From Myxococcus llanfairpwllgwyngyllgogerychwyrndrobwllllantysiliogogogochensis (lineage in GTDB: Bacteria > Myxococcota > Myxococcia > Myxococcales > Myxococcaceae): a stretch of 50,323 nucleotides of DNA. The first letter of the stretch is position 1. Each line of letters begins with the position of its first letter. The notes beneath the pieces were generated by a model. It was given only the letters and a program-made list of their open reading frames with translations. It was not told the DNA's origin and made no database searches. The translations under genes were made by a program, and so were the position numbers. The DNA lies in assembly GCF_006636215.1 (NCBI RefSeq), contig NZ_VIFM01000057.1, positions 1 to 50,323 of the forward strand, in the 5' to 3' direction. Below, in pieces: positions 10,265 through 18,568 of this stretch.

Positions 10265-11533
10265 TCAGTTCGCCGGGGCGGGCTCGGGCCTCAAGGAAGG
10301 AGCCTGGGGCGGAGCCACCTTGGGGACCGCCTGCTTGCGAGGCGCGGGAGCGGCGGGCGCGGGCGCGGCGACGTTGAAGAGGTTGACGAGCACGCCCACG
10401 GCCGCGAGCTGGGACGTGGTCGGGTTGTAGTCAATGGCCTCGCCGATGGGGAAGTCCACGGAGCTGGAGGCCTGGACCTGGAGCTGGCCGTCGGGGGTGA
10501 CGAGGACGGTCCACAAGAGGCCCTCCTGCGTGGTGGCGAAGACGTACGGCTGGCCGCCGACGCGGGCCATGGCGGCGCGGAACGCGAAGGACTGGGGCAG
10601 GGCCAGATTCTGCTTCAGGTCCACGGAGCCCTGGGACTGGAATTCAGCGGGGCGCACGCGGAAGAGCCACGTGTTCTTGTCCGCGGGGCCCACGGAGCAG
10701 GCCACGGCGACCAGGTGGTCATCGAGGATGGCCAGGCCGTTGATGCCGCGCTGGGCGGCCGGGTTGTAGCGCTTGCGGGCGAGCACGTTGCCCTGGGGGA
10801 GCTGGAGCATCACCAGGTCTCCGTCCTCGGCGCCGGTGATGACGATGCCGTCGCGCCACGCGACGATGTCGCGCACGTTCCAGAGCTGGAAGGGGCTGGG
10901 GATGGGGTCGGGAGAGCGGACGTTGAGCTTCTTCAGCACCGCGAGCTGGCGGCCGTTGCGCGAGACGCTCCAGATGAGGACGAAGCCATTCTCGTGGCCC
11001 GTCACCAGGTACTCGCGACTCGCGTGGACGACGAAGACGCCGCTGTTGGCGGTGCCCACGTCCGCGTCGTAGGCGAAGTTCTCGAAGCGGAACGCGCGAG
11101 GAAGCCTGTCCAGGTGCGCGGGCTCCGCGTCCTCTTGCAGCGCGGTGTCCCGCTCGCGCCAGAGGGTGATGGTGGTGCTGTCATTGGAGGTGACGAAGGT
11201 CCGCTCGTCGCGGACGGCCATCATCTCCACGCCCCGGTTGGCGGGGGTGCGCAGCACATCGGTGAGCATGGGTCCCCACTCGGTGGGGCCCGGAGGGCGG
11301 AAGAACGTCATGGAGCCATCCAGACGTCCGACGATGAATCGGCCCGAGTCCAACCACTGCAACTGCTGGGTGTAGGGATACGTGGTGCCAACGGGTGTGA
11401 GCACCTGGGCGGCGAGGTTGCTGTCGGCGGTGCCGGCCTGGGCCTGTTCCTGGGCATGGGCATCGTGCTGACAGGCCATGACAAACAGCAGCACCAGTCG
11501 TGGCAGGACGCGAACGAATCCATCGAGCTTCAT
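10265..11533 (-). CDS. Exported WD40/propeller-like protein of unknown function
   Basis: A 422-residue protein with a strong ribosome-binding site (GAGGAGG before ATG 11533). The N-terminus is a signal sequence. The string VMAC near residue 20 could be a lipobox; AHAQ just after could be a type I cleavage site. The body has repeated beta strands of WD40/YVTN style (DSGRFIVGRLDGSMTFF, REYLVTGHENGFVLIWS, GIVITGAEDGDLVMLQLP), suggesting about six or seven blades. The last 40 residues form a Pro/Ala-rich tail (AAPAPAAPAPRK) that could be disordered or span the cell wall. It is the first gene of the four-gene operon ending at 4549. I do not recognise a specific family. It may bind a ligand or partner of the receptor, which is inference. 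Confidence 0.78.
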   Translation of the reverse strand: MKLDGFVRVLPRLVLLFVMACQHDAHAQEQAQAGTADSNLAAQVLTPVGTTYPYTQQLQWLDSGRFIVGRLDGSMTFFRPPGPTEWGPMLTDVLRTPANRGVEMMAVRDERTFVTSNDSTTITLWRERDTALQEDAEPAHLDRLPRAFRFENFAYDADVGTANSGVFVVHASREYLVTGHENGFVLIWSVSRNGRQLAVLKKLNVRSPDPIPSPFQLWNVRDIVAWRDGIVITGAEDGDLVMLQLPQGNVLARKRYNPAAQRGINGLAILDDHLVAVACSVGPADKNTWLFRVRPAEFQSQGSVDLKQNLALPQSFAFRAAMARVGGQPYVFATTQEGLLWTVLVTPDGQLQVQASSSVDFPIGEAIDYNPTTSQLAAVGVLVNLFNVAAPAPAAPAPRKQAVPKVAPPQAPSLRPEPAPAN

Positions 11534-11598
11534 GTTGAGCCTCCTCCTACATGCGCTTCAGTCGGGAATCCCCAAGCGCCCCCCTCGGCAGGATGGAG

Positions 11599-13071
11599 TC
11601 AGGCAAATGTTGTCATGTGCTCGGCCAAGGCGGCTGCGAGGCGATTATAACTTTCCTCCCGACGGGTGTCATGGTTGCTCAGGGGCGCTGTCAGGACTGG
11701 CAATCCCTTGCGCTGGCGCAACGTGTTGATGAATGCCCGACTGAGTCGGGGATTCTTGAACAGGTCATGGATGAACGTGCCAAAGATGGGCAGTCGCTCA
11801 TGCACGGCGCCATCGACTCCGCCCGCATGGGCGTACAGCGGCCTCGCGCTCGCATACCTGACGAGTCCGGAGTGAATCTCATACCCTGACACCTCGCCCG
11901 CGCTCGCGAAGGGATTGTCGGGCGTCGGCGTGTAGTGACGATTGAAGACCGTCTTGCCAGGGAGGAACTCCACGTCGATGTCCAACAACCCCAGCCCCGT
12001 GGTGCTGCCGTGCTCGGACTCGCGGCGGCCCTCGTCGAGCAGCTCGCGCCCCAGCATCTGAAAGCCCCCGCAGATGCCGACGATGGGCGTGGTGGTGCTC
12101 AAGTCCTGGAGCACCCGCTCGAAGCCGATGCGCCGCAGGTGGAGCAGGTCTCCCACCGTGTTCTTGGTGCCGGGAACGATGATGGCGTCCGGCGCACCGA
12201 GCTGGTCCACGGAGCGCACGAAGCGCACGCGCACGTGGGGCTCCTCCTGGAGATAGTCGAAGTCGGTGCTGTTGGAGATGTGCGGCAGGTAGAGCACCGC
12301 CACGTCGATTTCAGGCGCCCCGTGCATCCGGGGCTGGACGCGGTCCTCTTCCTCCAGCGCCAGGGACAGGTAGGGCATCACCCCGACGACGGGCCGCTTC
12401 GCGTGGTGCTCGATGAAGTCGATGGCGGGCTGGAGGACCTGCCGGTCTCCTCGGAACTTGTTGATGATGAAGCCGGCGATGCGCTCGCAGTCCTCGGGCG
12501 CCACCAGCTCCAGCACCCGCAACGTGCCGAGCAGCTCCGCCGCGATGCCGCCCTTGTCGATGTCCACCGCCAGGTACACGCGCGCGTCCAGCCGATGGGC
12601 CACCTCCATGTTCACCACGTCGAACGGACGCAGGTTGGGCTCCGCGCAGCTCCCCGCGCCTTCCGCGATGACCAGGTCGTAGTGGCGCGTCAGGTGATCG
12701 ATGGACTCCTGGATGGCGGACAGCTTGAGCGCGCGGTGCGTGTCGGAGAGGAAGTACTCGCGCGCGTCGACGTCCTGGTGCGGCCGGCCGTGGATGATGA
12801 GCTGGCTGACGCTGTCCGACTTGGGCTTGAGCAGCAGCGGGTTCATGTGGACGATGGGCCGCTGCCTCGCCGCGAAGGACTGCACCGCCGTGGCCCGGGC
12901 GATTTCCTCGTTCTCCTCCGTGACGAAGGAGTTGAGGGACATGTTCTGCGACTTGAAGGGGGCCACGCGCAGCCCCTTGTTGGCGTACAGACGGCATAGG
13001 CCAGCGACCAGCGTGGTCTTCCCCACGTGGGAGCCCGTGCCTTGAATCATGAGGTGAGGGTGCTTCGGCAT
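11599..13071 (-). CDS. cobQ: Cobyric acid synthase (adenosylcobyrate amidotransferase)
   Basis: A 490-residue glutamine-dependent amidotransferase that amidates four carboxylates of adenosylcobyrinic a,c-diamide. The N-terminal dethiobiotin-synthetase-like ATPase domain has GTGSHVGKTTLVAGLC and KSQNMSLNS; EGAGSCAEPNL is the typical middle motif. The C-terminal class I glutaminase-like domain has the nucleophile Cys in VGICGGFQMLG and the His in VSGYEIHSG. Length matches the CobQ/CbiP family. ATG 13071 is preceded by AGGAGG. It is divergent from btuF with 62 bp between and 65 bp upstream of the propeller operon start, so it could read into that operon. It supports corrinoid salvage or late B12 synthesis. 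Confidence 0.96.
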   Translation of the reverse strand: MPKHPHLMIQGTGSHVGKTTLVAGLCRLYANKGLRVAPFKSQNMSLNSFVTEENEEIARATAVQSFAARQRPIVHMNPLLLKPKSDSVSQLIIHGRPHQDVDAREYFLSDTHRALKLSAIQESIDHLTRHYDLVIAEGAGSCAEPNLRPFDVVNMEVAHRLDARVYLAVDIDKGGIAAELLGTLRVLELVAPEDCERIAGFIINKFRGDRQVLQPAIDFIEHHAKRPVVGVMPYLSLALEEEDRVQPRMHGAPEIDVAVLYLPHISNSTDFDYLQEEPHVRVRFVRSVDQLGAPDAIIVPGTKNTVGDLLHLRRIGFERVLQDLSTTTPIVGICGGFQMLGRELLDEGRRESEHGSTTGLGLLDIDVEFLPGKTVFNRHYTPTPDNPFASAGEVSGYEIHSGLVRYASARPLYAHAGGVDGAVHERLPIFGTFIHDLFKNPRLSRAFINTLRQRKGLPVLTAPLSNHDTRREESYNRLAAALAEHMTTFA

Positions 13072-13096
13072 GGCGGGCCTCCTGGCGCGCGTGCAC

Positions 13097-13102
13097 TATA
13101 AG
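13097..13102 (+). promoter_or_regulatory. Possible -10 element for the btuF operon
   Basis: TATAAG lies 32 bp upstream of the btuF start in the 62-bp divergent gap with cobQ. No convincing -35 is visible, and the gap is too short for a cobalamin riboswitch. This is a weak call based only on similarity to the sigma70 -10 hexamer. Confidence 0.25.
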
Positions 13103-13133
13103 GCGTCAACCTCTCACGGGTTCCCTGCTGCTC

Positions 13134-14000
13134 ATGTCCGTCGCGCGCTCCCTCTCCCTGCTCGTCGTCTCCCTCTCGCTCCTGGTCGGCTGCCAGCGCT
13201 CCGCGCCGGCTCCGGAGGCGGGGACGCGGCGAATCGTCTCGCTGTCTCCCGGAATCACGGAGACGCTCTACGCGCTGGGTGCGGGTGAGCAGGTGGTGGG
13301 CCTCTCCGACTGGGCCTCCTGGCCCTCCGAGACGGCATCCGTGCCCAAGGTGGGCTCCACGCTGTCGCCCAACTACGAGGCCATTGCCCGCCTCAAGCCC
13401 ACCCTCATCATCGATGAGCAGGTGAAGCAGGCACCCGCGGGCTCGCTGTCCGCGCTCGCCCCGGTGAAGGTGCTGCCCTGGCTCTCCGTCGACGATGTGG
13501 CGAACGGGATTCGCGAGCTGGGCCGCCAGACGGGGCGCGAGGACGCGGCCACGAAGCTCGCCCAGAAGGTGGAGACGACGCTGAAGCGCAAGCCCCCGCC
13601 GGACGCGCCCCGGGTGCTCCTGGTGATTGGCGACCCGGAGGCCGCGCTCACCAGCATCTGGTACATCCGCAAGGGCTCGCTTCACGGTGCGGCCCTGGAA
13701 GCGGCGGGCGCGCGCAACGCCGTCGCCGAGGACCCCGCGGGCCCGCCCAACGTCTCCGTCGAGCAGCTCATGACGTTGGACCCGGACATCATCCTGGTGC
13801 TGGTGGAGGGTCCCCGCCTGACGCCGGAAGAGGAGGCGCGACAGCTCGCCCCGTGGAAGCAACTGACGGTGCTGCGCGCGGTGAAGCAGGGGCGGGTGAA
13901 GCTGGTCGCGGGCCCGGGCGTGCAGTCCACCGGCCCGCGCATCCTCGACGTCGTGGAGCAGCTCCAGGCCGCGCTGCGCTTCGACACGAAGACCCCATGA
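13134..14000 (+). CDS. btuF: ABC transporter substrate-binding lipoprotein, BtuF-like (cobalamin)
   Basis: A 288-residue lipoprotein: signal sequence with lipobox SLLVGC, then a class III periplasmic binding fold. RIVSLSPGITETLYALGAG at the N-lobe start is typical of BtuF/FhuD-like proteins. Two lobes are joined by a helix, with PNYEAIARLKPTLII in the N-lobe and VSVEQLMTLDPDIILVL in the C-lobe. It should deliver corrinoid to the permease encoded two genes on. The gene overlaps the ATPase gene by 4 bp (ATGA). Placement between cobQ and cobC/S/T makes cobalamin the best substrate guess; sequence alone would also allow a siderophore or haem. Confidence 0.87.
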   Translation: MSVARSLSLLVVSLSLLVGCQRSAPAPEAGTRRIVSLSPGITETLYALGAGEQVVGLSDWASWPSETASVPKVGSTLSPNYEAIARLKPTLIIDEQVKQAPAGSLSALAPVKVLPWLSVDDVANGIRELGRQTGREDAATKLAQKVETTLKRKPPPDAPRVLLVIGDPEAALTSIWYIRKGSLHGAALEAAGARNAVAEDPAGPPNVSVEQLMTLDPDIILVLVEGPRLTPEEEARQLAPWKQLTVLRAVKQGRVKLVAGPGVQSTGPRILDVVEQLQAALRFDTKTP

Positions 14001-14791
14001 CGTCTCTTCTGGAGGTCTCCGGGGCGACGGTGCGCAAGGGCGAGCGGGCGTTGCTGGAGGATGTGTCCCTCCGCGTCGCACCGGGAGATTTCGTCGCCGT
14101 GGTGGGACCCAATGGCGCGGGCAAGACGACGCTGATGCGCGTGGCGCTCGGCCTTCAGCGCCCCGACGCGGGCCGAGTCACCGTGAATGGCCGCGACGTG
14201 GGAGCCCTCTCCCCCCGGGAGCGCGCCGCGTTCCTCGCGTGGCTGCCCCAGCGCGTCCAGGTGTCCGAGCCCATCACCGCGCTGGAGCACGTGGCCGCCG
14301 CGCGCTACCGCTTCAAGGAGTCCCACCGTCGCTCGGAGGAATCCGCGCTCGTGGCGCTCGCCCGCGTGCAGGCGGAAGCCCTCGCCTCGCGGCCCATCAC
14401 CGAGCTGTCCGGCGGCGAGCAGCAGCGCGTCGCGGTGGCGGCGCTGCTCGCGCAGGAAGCGCCCCTGGTGCTGCTGGACGAACCCGCCAACTTCCTGGAC
14501 CCGGCCCAGCAGTTGGAGCTGTATGCGCTCGTGGGGCAGATGTGGCGCTCGGGGCTGGGCGTGCTGTGCATCACCCACGACATCAACGTGCTCGCCCATG
14601 CGATGCGCGCGGGCAGCGAGGGACGGATTCGGGTGCTGGGTTTGTCGAAGGGCCGCGTCGCCTTCGAGTCGCACTACGACGCCCCGGACCTGGGGGAGCA
14701 CCTGGGCCGGGTGTTCTCCGTGCGGATGCGAGGCGTCGAAGTCGAGAACCGCCGGGTCTTCGTGGGCATGTCCCTGGAGCGTGGGGAATGA
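13997..14791 (+). CDS. btuD: ABC transporter ATP-binding protein, BtuD/FecE-like
   Basis: A 264-residue ATPase. The start at 13997 is chosen because it overlaps the btuF stop (ATGA) and begins right at the domain (MTSLLEVSGATV). Walker A is GPNGAGKTT, the Q-loop is WLPQRVQV, the signature is LSGGEQQR, Walker B is LVLLDEPANFLD, and the switch His is in ITHDIN. All catalytic residues are present. It belongs to the Fe3+/B12 importer subfamily and powers uptake together with the neighbouring permease. The C-terminus overlaps the permease gene by 4 bp. Confidence 0.92.
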   Translation: MTSLLEVSGATVRKGERALLEDVSLRVAPGDFVAVVGPNGAGKTTLMRVALGLQRPDAGRVTVNGRDVGALSPRERAAFLAWLPQRVQVSEPITALEHVAAARYRFKESHRRSEESALVALARVQAEALASRPITELSGGEQQRVAVAALLAQEAPLVLLDEPANFLDPAQQLELYALVGQMWRSGLGVLCITHDINVLAHAMRAGSEGRIRVLGLSKGRVAFESHYDAPDLGEHLGRVFSVRMRGVEVENRRVFVGMSLERGE

Positions 14792-15729
14792 GGACGCGAC
14801 TGGTGGTGATGTTGGCGGTGTGCGCGCTCGTGGTCGCCGTGGCGCCCTTCGTCGGTCCGCCCATGCCGCCGGACGCGCGCGACTTCATCCTCTGGCAGTT
14901 GCGCATCCCCCGGACGTTGATGGCGCTGGTGGTGGGAGGCACGCTGTCGCTGGTGGGCGCGGTGTACCAGTCCCTCTTCTCCAACCCGCTCGCCGCGCCG
15001 AGCACCATTGGCACCACGGCCGGCGCCACGCTGGGCGCGCTGGTGGCCATCGTCCTGGGCGCGCGCACCGCGCTGTGGGGCCTGCCGCTCATCACCGGCG
15101 CCGCCTTCGCGGGCGCGCTGGGGGTCAGCCTGCTGGTGGCCGCCATCGCGGCGGGGCGCAACGTGCGGATGAATGACCTGGTCCTCGCGGGCATCGCCTT
15201 CTCCATGGCGGCGGGCGCCATCTCCACCGGCGTGCAGTTCTCCGCGGACTCCGCCGAGCTGCTCACGGCCATGCGGTGGACCATGGGCCACCTGCCGCAG
15301 GTGGGCTATCAGAACATCGTGATGTTGCTGCCCATCGCCGCGGTGTCGGTGGTGGGCCTGCTGACGCTCACGCGGGCGCTGGAGGTGTTCATCTCCGGTG
15401 AGGAGCACGCCGAATCGCAGGGCGTCAACGTGCGCGCGGTCCGCATGGCCTCCATCGGCCTGGGGGCGCTGGGCGTGGCGGGCTGTGTCGCGTGGTGCGG
15501 TCCCATCGCCTTCGTGGAGCTCATCGTCCCCCACATCGTCCGGCGGGTACTGGGGGTGAGTCGGCGCGTGCTGCTGCCGTGCTCGGTGGTGGTGGGCGCC
15601 AGCTTCCTCGTGCTCTGCGACGCGGTGGCCCGCATCATCCTTCCAGGCAGGGAGACTCCCGTGGGCCTGGTGACGGCGGCCCTGGGCACGCCGCTCCTCA
15701 TCTACCTGGTGGCGCGCAAGTCGTCCTGA
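14788..15729 (+). CDS. btuC: ABC transporter permease, BtuC/FecCD family
   Basis: A 313-residue inner-membrane permease with about nine to ten TM helices. FecCD landmarks are LRIPRTLMALVVGGTLSLVG, YQSLFSNPLAAPSTIGTTAG, VLAGIAFSMAAGAIS, GPIAFVELIVPHIVRRVLG and ETPVGLVTAALGTPLLIYL. The start at 14788 overlaps the ATPase stop (ATGA), so btuF-D-C is one coupled operon. Length is close to E. coli BtuC (326). The 3' end converges on the P450 gene with only 5 bp between. The cobalamin assignment rests on genomic context. Confidence 0.92.
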   Translation: MRTRLVVMLAVCALVVAVAPFVGPPMPPDARDFILWQLRIPRTLMALVVGGTLSLVGAVYQSLFSNPLAAPSTIGTTAGATLGALVAIVLGARTALWGLPLITGAAFAGALGVSLLVAAIAAGRNVRMNDLVLAGIAFSMAAGAISTGVQFSADSAELLTAMRWTMGHLPQVGYQNIVMLLPIAAVSVVGLLTLTRALEVFISGEEHAESQGVNVRAVRMASIGLGALGVAGCVAWCGPIAFVELIVPHIVRRVLGVSRRVLLPCSVVVGASFLVLCDAVARIILPGRETPVGLVTAALGTPLLIYLVARKSS

Positions 15730-15734
15730 GTCGC

Positions 15735-16994
15735 TCAGCCCTGGCAGGGCAGTGAGGTGAGGCCCCGGAACACGGCGGTGTCGCGCCGCTTCCACGCGCC
15801 GGGCACCAGTCGCAGTCCAGGCAGGTCCCTGGCCAGCATGCCCAGCACGCCCTGGGCCTCCATGCGCGCGAGCGCCGCCCCGACGCACTGGTGGATGCCG
15901 TGGCCGAAGGCGATGTGCTGGAGGTCCGGGCGTTGGATATCGAGCGTGTCGGGTTGCTCGAAGCGCCTCGGGTCCCGATTGGCCGCGCCCAGCAACACCC
16001 AGGCCCACTCACCCGCGCGCACGGTGGCGCCGCCCACCTCCACGTCCTCCTGCGCCATGCGGGAGCAGAGTTGCAGGGGCGTGTCGAAGCGCAGCAGTTC
16101 CTCCACGGCTCCCTTGAGGCGCGAGGGCTGGGCACACAGCGCCTCCCACTGCGCGCGGTGCTCCATCAGCGCGAGCACTCCGTTGCCGATGAGATTGACG
16201 GACGTGTCGTAGCCTCCGAAGAGCAGGAGCATGCAGGTGGGCAGCAGCTCCTCCTCGCTCAGCGCCTGCTCGTCCTCCTGCGCGGCCACCAGCAGCCCGA
16301 GGACATCGCCGCGACGCGACTGCCTGCGCCGGGTGACGGAAGCCTGGAGGCTCTGGCTCACCTCGCGGGTGGCGGCGCTGGCGGCCTCTCTCACGGCCAG
16401 CGGCGCGGAGGCGTCTCCACAGCGCGCGAGCGCGAGCGCCCACCGCTGGTACAGGTCCGAGTCCAGCTCATCGGCGCCCACGAGCCAGCGCAGCGTCGTC
16501 CGGGCCAGGGGCGCGGCCAGGTCCGCGATGATGTCCAGCTCTCCTTTCTGGCGCGCCCGGAAGAGGAGCGCCTCCACCGTGGCCTGGACGTGCAGGGACA
16601 GCTCCTTCATGCGCGGACCCAGCGCGCGCTTCGTCACGGCGCGCAGGCGCGTGTGGTCCGGCGGGTCCATCAACAGAAACCACTGACGGTGCATGGCGGA
16701 CAGCGCCGCGAGCGCCTCCGGAGGCGAAGGGAAGTCCTCGGGGCGGCTCTCCCTGGCGCCCGTGATGTTCCGGCTGAAGCGCGGATGGGAGAGCACCTCC
16801 ACGCAGTCCGCGTGGCGGGAGAACAGCCACAACCGGAGCTCGGGGTTCCAGCAGGCGGGCCGCTGGAGGAGTTGCTCATAGACGGCGTAGGGATTGCCCC
16901 GTGACTCGGCTGAGAAGGGATTGAGGCAGTGCGTCTCACGGGCCCCGGGGGCGCTGGGAGGCCTGTCGGCTTCGCCTCGCGGGTCGCTCTCCAT
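15735..16994 (-). CDS. Cytochrome P450
   Basis: A 419-residue soluble bacterial P450 from ATG 16994; an upstream start at 17084 would add 30 residues with no family match. The I-helix reads LLLFGGYDTSVNLIGNG (oxygen-activation Asp-Thr present), the ExxR motif is VEELLRF, and the haem ligand is in FGHGIHQCVGAALARME. This is a standard class I enzyme needing separate ferredoxin and reductase, neither of which is visible here. It is the distal gene after cobT-cobS-cobC on the same strand, but a 131-bp gap separates it from cobC, so it may have its own promoter. Substrate unknown. Its relation to B12 could be coincidental. Confidence 0.95.
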   Translation of the reverse strand: MESDPRGEADRPPSAPGARETHCLNPFSAESRGNPYAVYEQLLQRPACWNPELRLWLFSRHADCVEVLSHPRFSRNITGARESRPEDFPSPPEALAALSAMHRQWFLLMDPPDHTRLRAVTKRALGPRMKELSLHVQATVEALLFRARQKGELDIIADLAAPLARTTLRWLVGADELDSDLYQRWALALARCGDASAPLAVREAASAATREVSQSLQASVTRRRQSRRGDVLGLLVAAQEDEQALSEEELLPTCMLLLFGGYDTSVNLIGNGVLALMEHRAQWEALCAQPSRLKGAVEELLRFDTPLQLCSRMAQEDVEVGGATVRAGEWAWVLLGAANRDPRRFEQPDTLDIQRPDLQHIAFGHGIHQCVGAALARMEAQGVLGMLARDLPGLRLVPGAWKRRDTAVFRGLTSLPCQG

Positions 16995-17125
16995 GGGACG
17001 GTCCCCCGTGCGGCGGATGGACGATGTGAGAAAGACAGACACAGCGCCGCGCCGTGAATTGTAAAGGCTACGCCTCGCGGACAAAACCGGTCAAGCCGAG
17101 GGCCCCCGGGGGCTGGCCCGCTGTG

Positions 17126-17746
17126 TCACGGCGCCGCGTTCGTCAACTTCACCACGGGCTCATCGCCATAGAAGTCGATGACATTCACGGCGGCGTGGAC
17201 CTGGTCCAGGCGGAACAGATGTTTGTCCGCCATGCCCAGCGACTCGGCGAGGAGGGTGCGGTTGACGCCTCCATGCGACACCAGGGCGAAGCACTGTCCG
17301 ACATGCCGCGCGCGCAGGACTCGGCCCCCCGCACGGACGCGCTCGCGCATCTCCGAGAAGGTCTCTCCTTCTGGAAATCGCACCCGCTCGGGGTGCGCCA
17401 TCCATTCCGCGTACACCTCCGGAAACTGGCGCTCGGCCTCCTCGTAGGTGAGGCCCTCGAAGAGTCCGAAGTCGATTTCGCGGAAGGCCTCCTCCACGCG
17501 GATGTCCAGGCCGCGTCCCTCCGCCACGCGCTTCGCCGTATCGAGGGCTCGGCGGCGAGGGCTCGAATAGAGGCCCTGGAGGTCCGCGCTGGCCAGCAGG
17601 CTCGCGGCGCGCTCCGCCTGGGCATGCCCCTCCGGCGCGAGGCCCACGTCGAGCCGTCCGTAGCAACGGCCCTTCATCTCCTCGGAGGGCTTGCCGTGCC
17701 GCAGCAGAATCATGCGCGTCACGCCGCTCGGTATTCGCCAGTCCAT
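17126..17746 (-). CDS. cobC: Histidine phosphatase, probable alpha-ribazole phosphatase
   Basis: A 206-residue phosphoglycerate-mutase-like enzyme. The phospho-His motif is LLRHGKPSEE, followed by GRLDVGLAPEG, SSPRRRALDTA and the second catalytic His in LVSHGGVNRTLL. In B12 assembly CobC removes the phosphate from alpha-ribazole-5'-phosphate or from adenosylcobalamin phosphate. Assignment over other RHG phosphatases rests on its place 30 bp after cobS. Two starts are possible: ATG 17746, with AGGGA upstream, and ATG 17713, which begins just before the RHG motif as many relatives do. Confidence 0.85.
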   Translation of the reverse strand: MDWRIPSGVTRMILLRHGKPSEEMKGRCYGRLDVGLAPEGHAQAERAASLLASADLQGLYSSPRRRALDTAKRVAEGRGLDIRVEEAFREIDFGLFEGLTYEEAERQFPEVYAEWMAHPERVRFPEGETFSEMRERVRAGGRVLRARHVGQCFALVSHGGVNRTLLAESLGMADKHLFRLDQVHAAVNVIDFYGDEPVVKLTNAAP

Positions 17747-17776
17747 GCCGCGTCCGTTCCCTATGCTCGCTTCACT

Positions 17777-18517
17777 TCAACCGAGTGCCAGCGCGAGCAC
17801 GAGCACCAGCGCCTCGCAGACCTCGGTGTTGGCTCCCATGGTATCGCCGGTGATGCCATCGATTTTCTTCCGGCACCAGAGGCCCTGGAGCGCGGATACG
17901 ACGGCCACCATCACCAGGGCCACGCCCCCTCGCCAGCCCATCAGGCCCAGCGCGAAGCCGAGCGCCAGCACCGTGGCGCCAATGACTTCGACGCGGCCCA
18001 CATAGTCGGTGATGGCCATGCCGATGCCCCCGCTTCGCCGCGCATAGGGAAGCAGCCAGCCTTGAGGGACGGAGCCCCAGCGGCCCAGCGCCAGCGCCAC
18101 GACCAGCGCGGCGTCCGCCTGCCCGCGCTCCAGCAGCGCCGCCAGGGCGCTGGCCTTGAGGCCCACGGTCAGCAACAGCGCGACACCTCCATACGCGCCA
18201 ATGACGTGGTCTCTCATGATGCGCAGCACGTCCTCCTTGGTGCGCCCGCCGCCGAAGCCGTCCGCCATGTCCGCCAGCCCGTCCAGGTGCAGAGCGCCGG
18301 TGAGCAGCGCGTAGACGGCGAGCAGCAGATACGCCGTCACCATCGACGGCAGCAGGGGGTAGAGCGCGAAGCGCACGCCGACGAGCAGTGCGGCGAGCAG
18401 GGCGCCCACCAGGGGGAAGCACAGCGTCGCGCGGCCCACGTCGGCGGCGTCGAAGGTGGCCGCCCCGGGGACGGGGATGCGACTGAGGAAGGCGATGCCG
18501 GCGAGGAGTCGCTTCAT
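17777..18517 (-). CDS. cobS: Adenosylcobinamide-GDP ribazoletransferase (cobalamin synthase)
   Basis: A 246-residue polytopic inner-membrane enzyme that joins AdoCbi-GDP with alpha-ribazole(-phosphate) to form adenosylcobalamin (phosphate). Diagnostic strings are FLSRIPVP near the N-terminus, LHLDGLADMADGFGGGRTKE, IMRDHVIGAYG and KIDGITGDTMGA near the C-terminus. Length is normal for the family. It starts 51 bp after cobT and ends 30 bp before cobC on the same strand, forming a nucleotide-loop-assembly operon. Confidence 0.96.
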   Translation of the reverse strand: MKRLLAGIAFLSRIPVPGAATFDAADVGRATLCFPLVGALLAALLVGVRFALYPLLPSMVTAYLLLAVYALLTGALHLDGLADMADGFGGGRTKEDVLRIMRDHVIGAYGGVALLLTVGLKASALAALLERGQADAALVVALALGRWGSVPQGWLLPYARRSGGIGMAITDYVGRVEVIGATVLALGFALGLMGWRGGVALVMVAVVSALQGLWCRKKIDGITGDTMGANTEVCEALVLVLALALG

Positions 18518-18568
18518 GGGGGCTCGGGTGTCGCGACTCCTGCCACGTTTTGGCCGGAGGAGCGAGCC

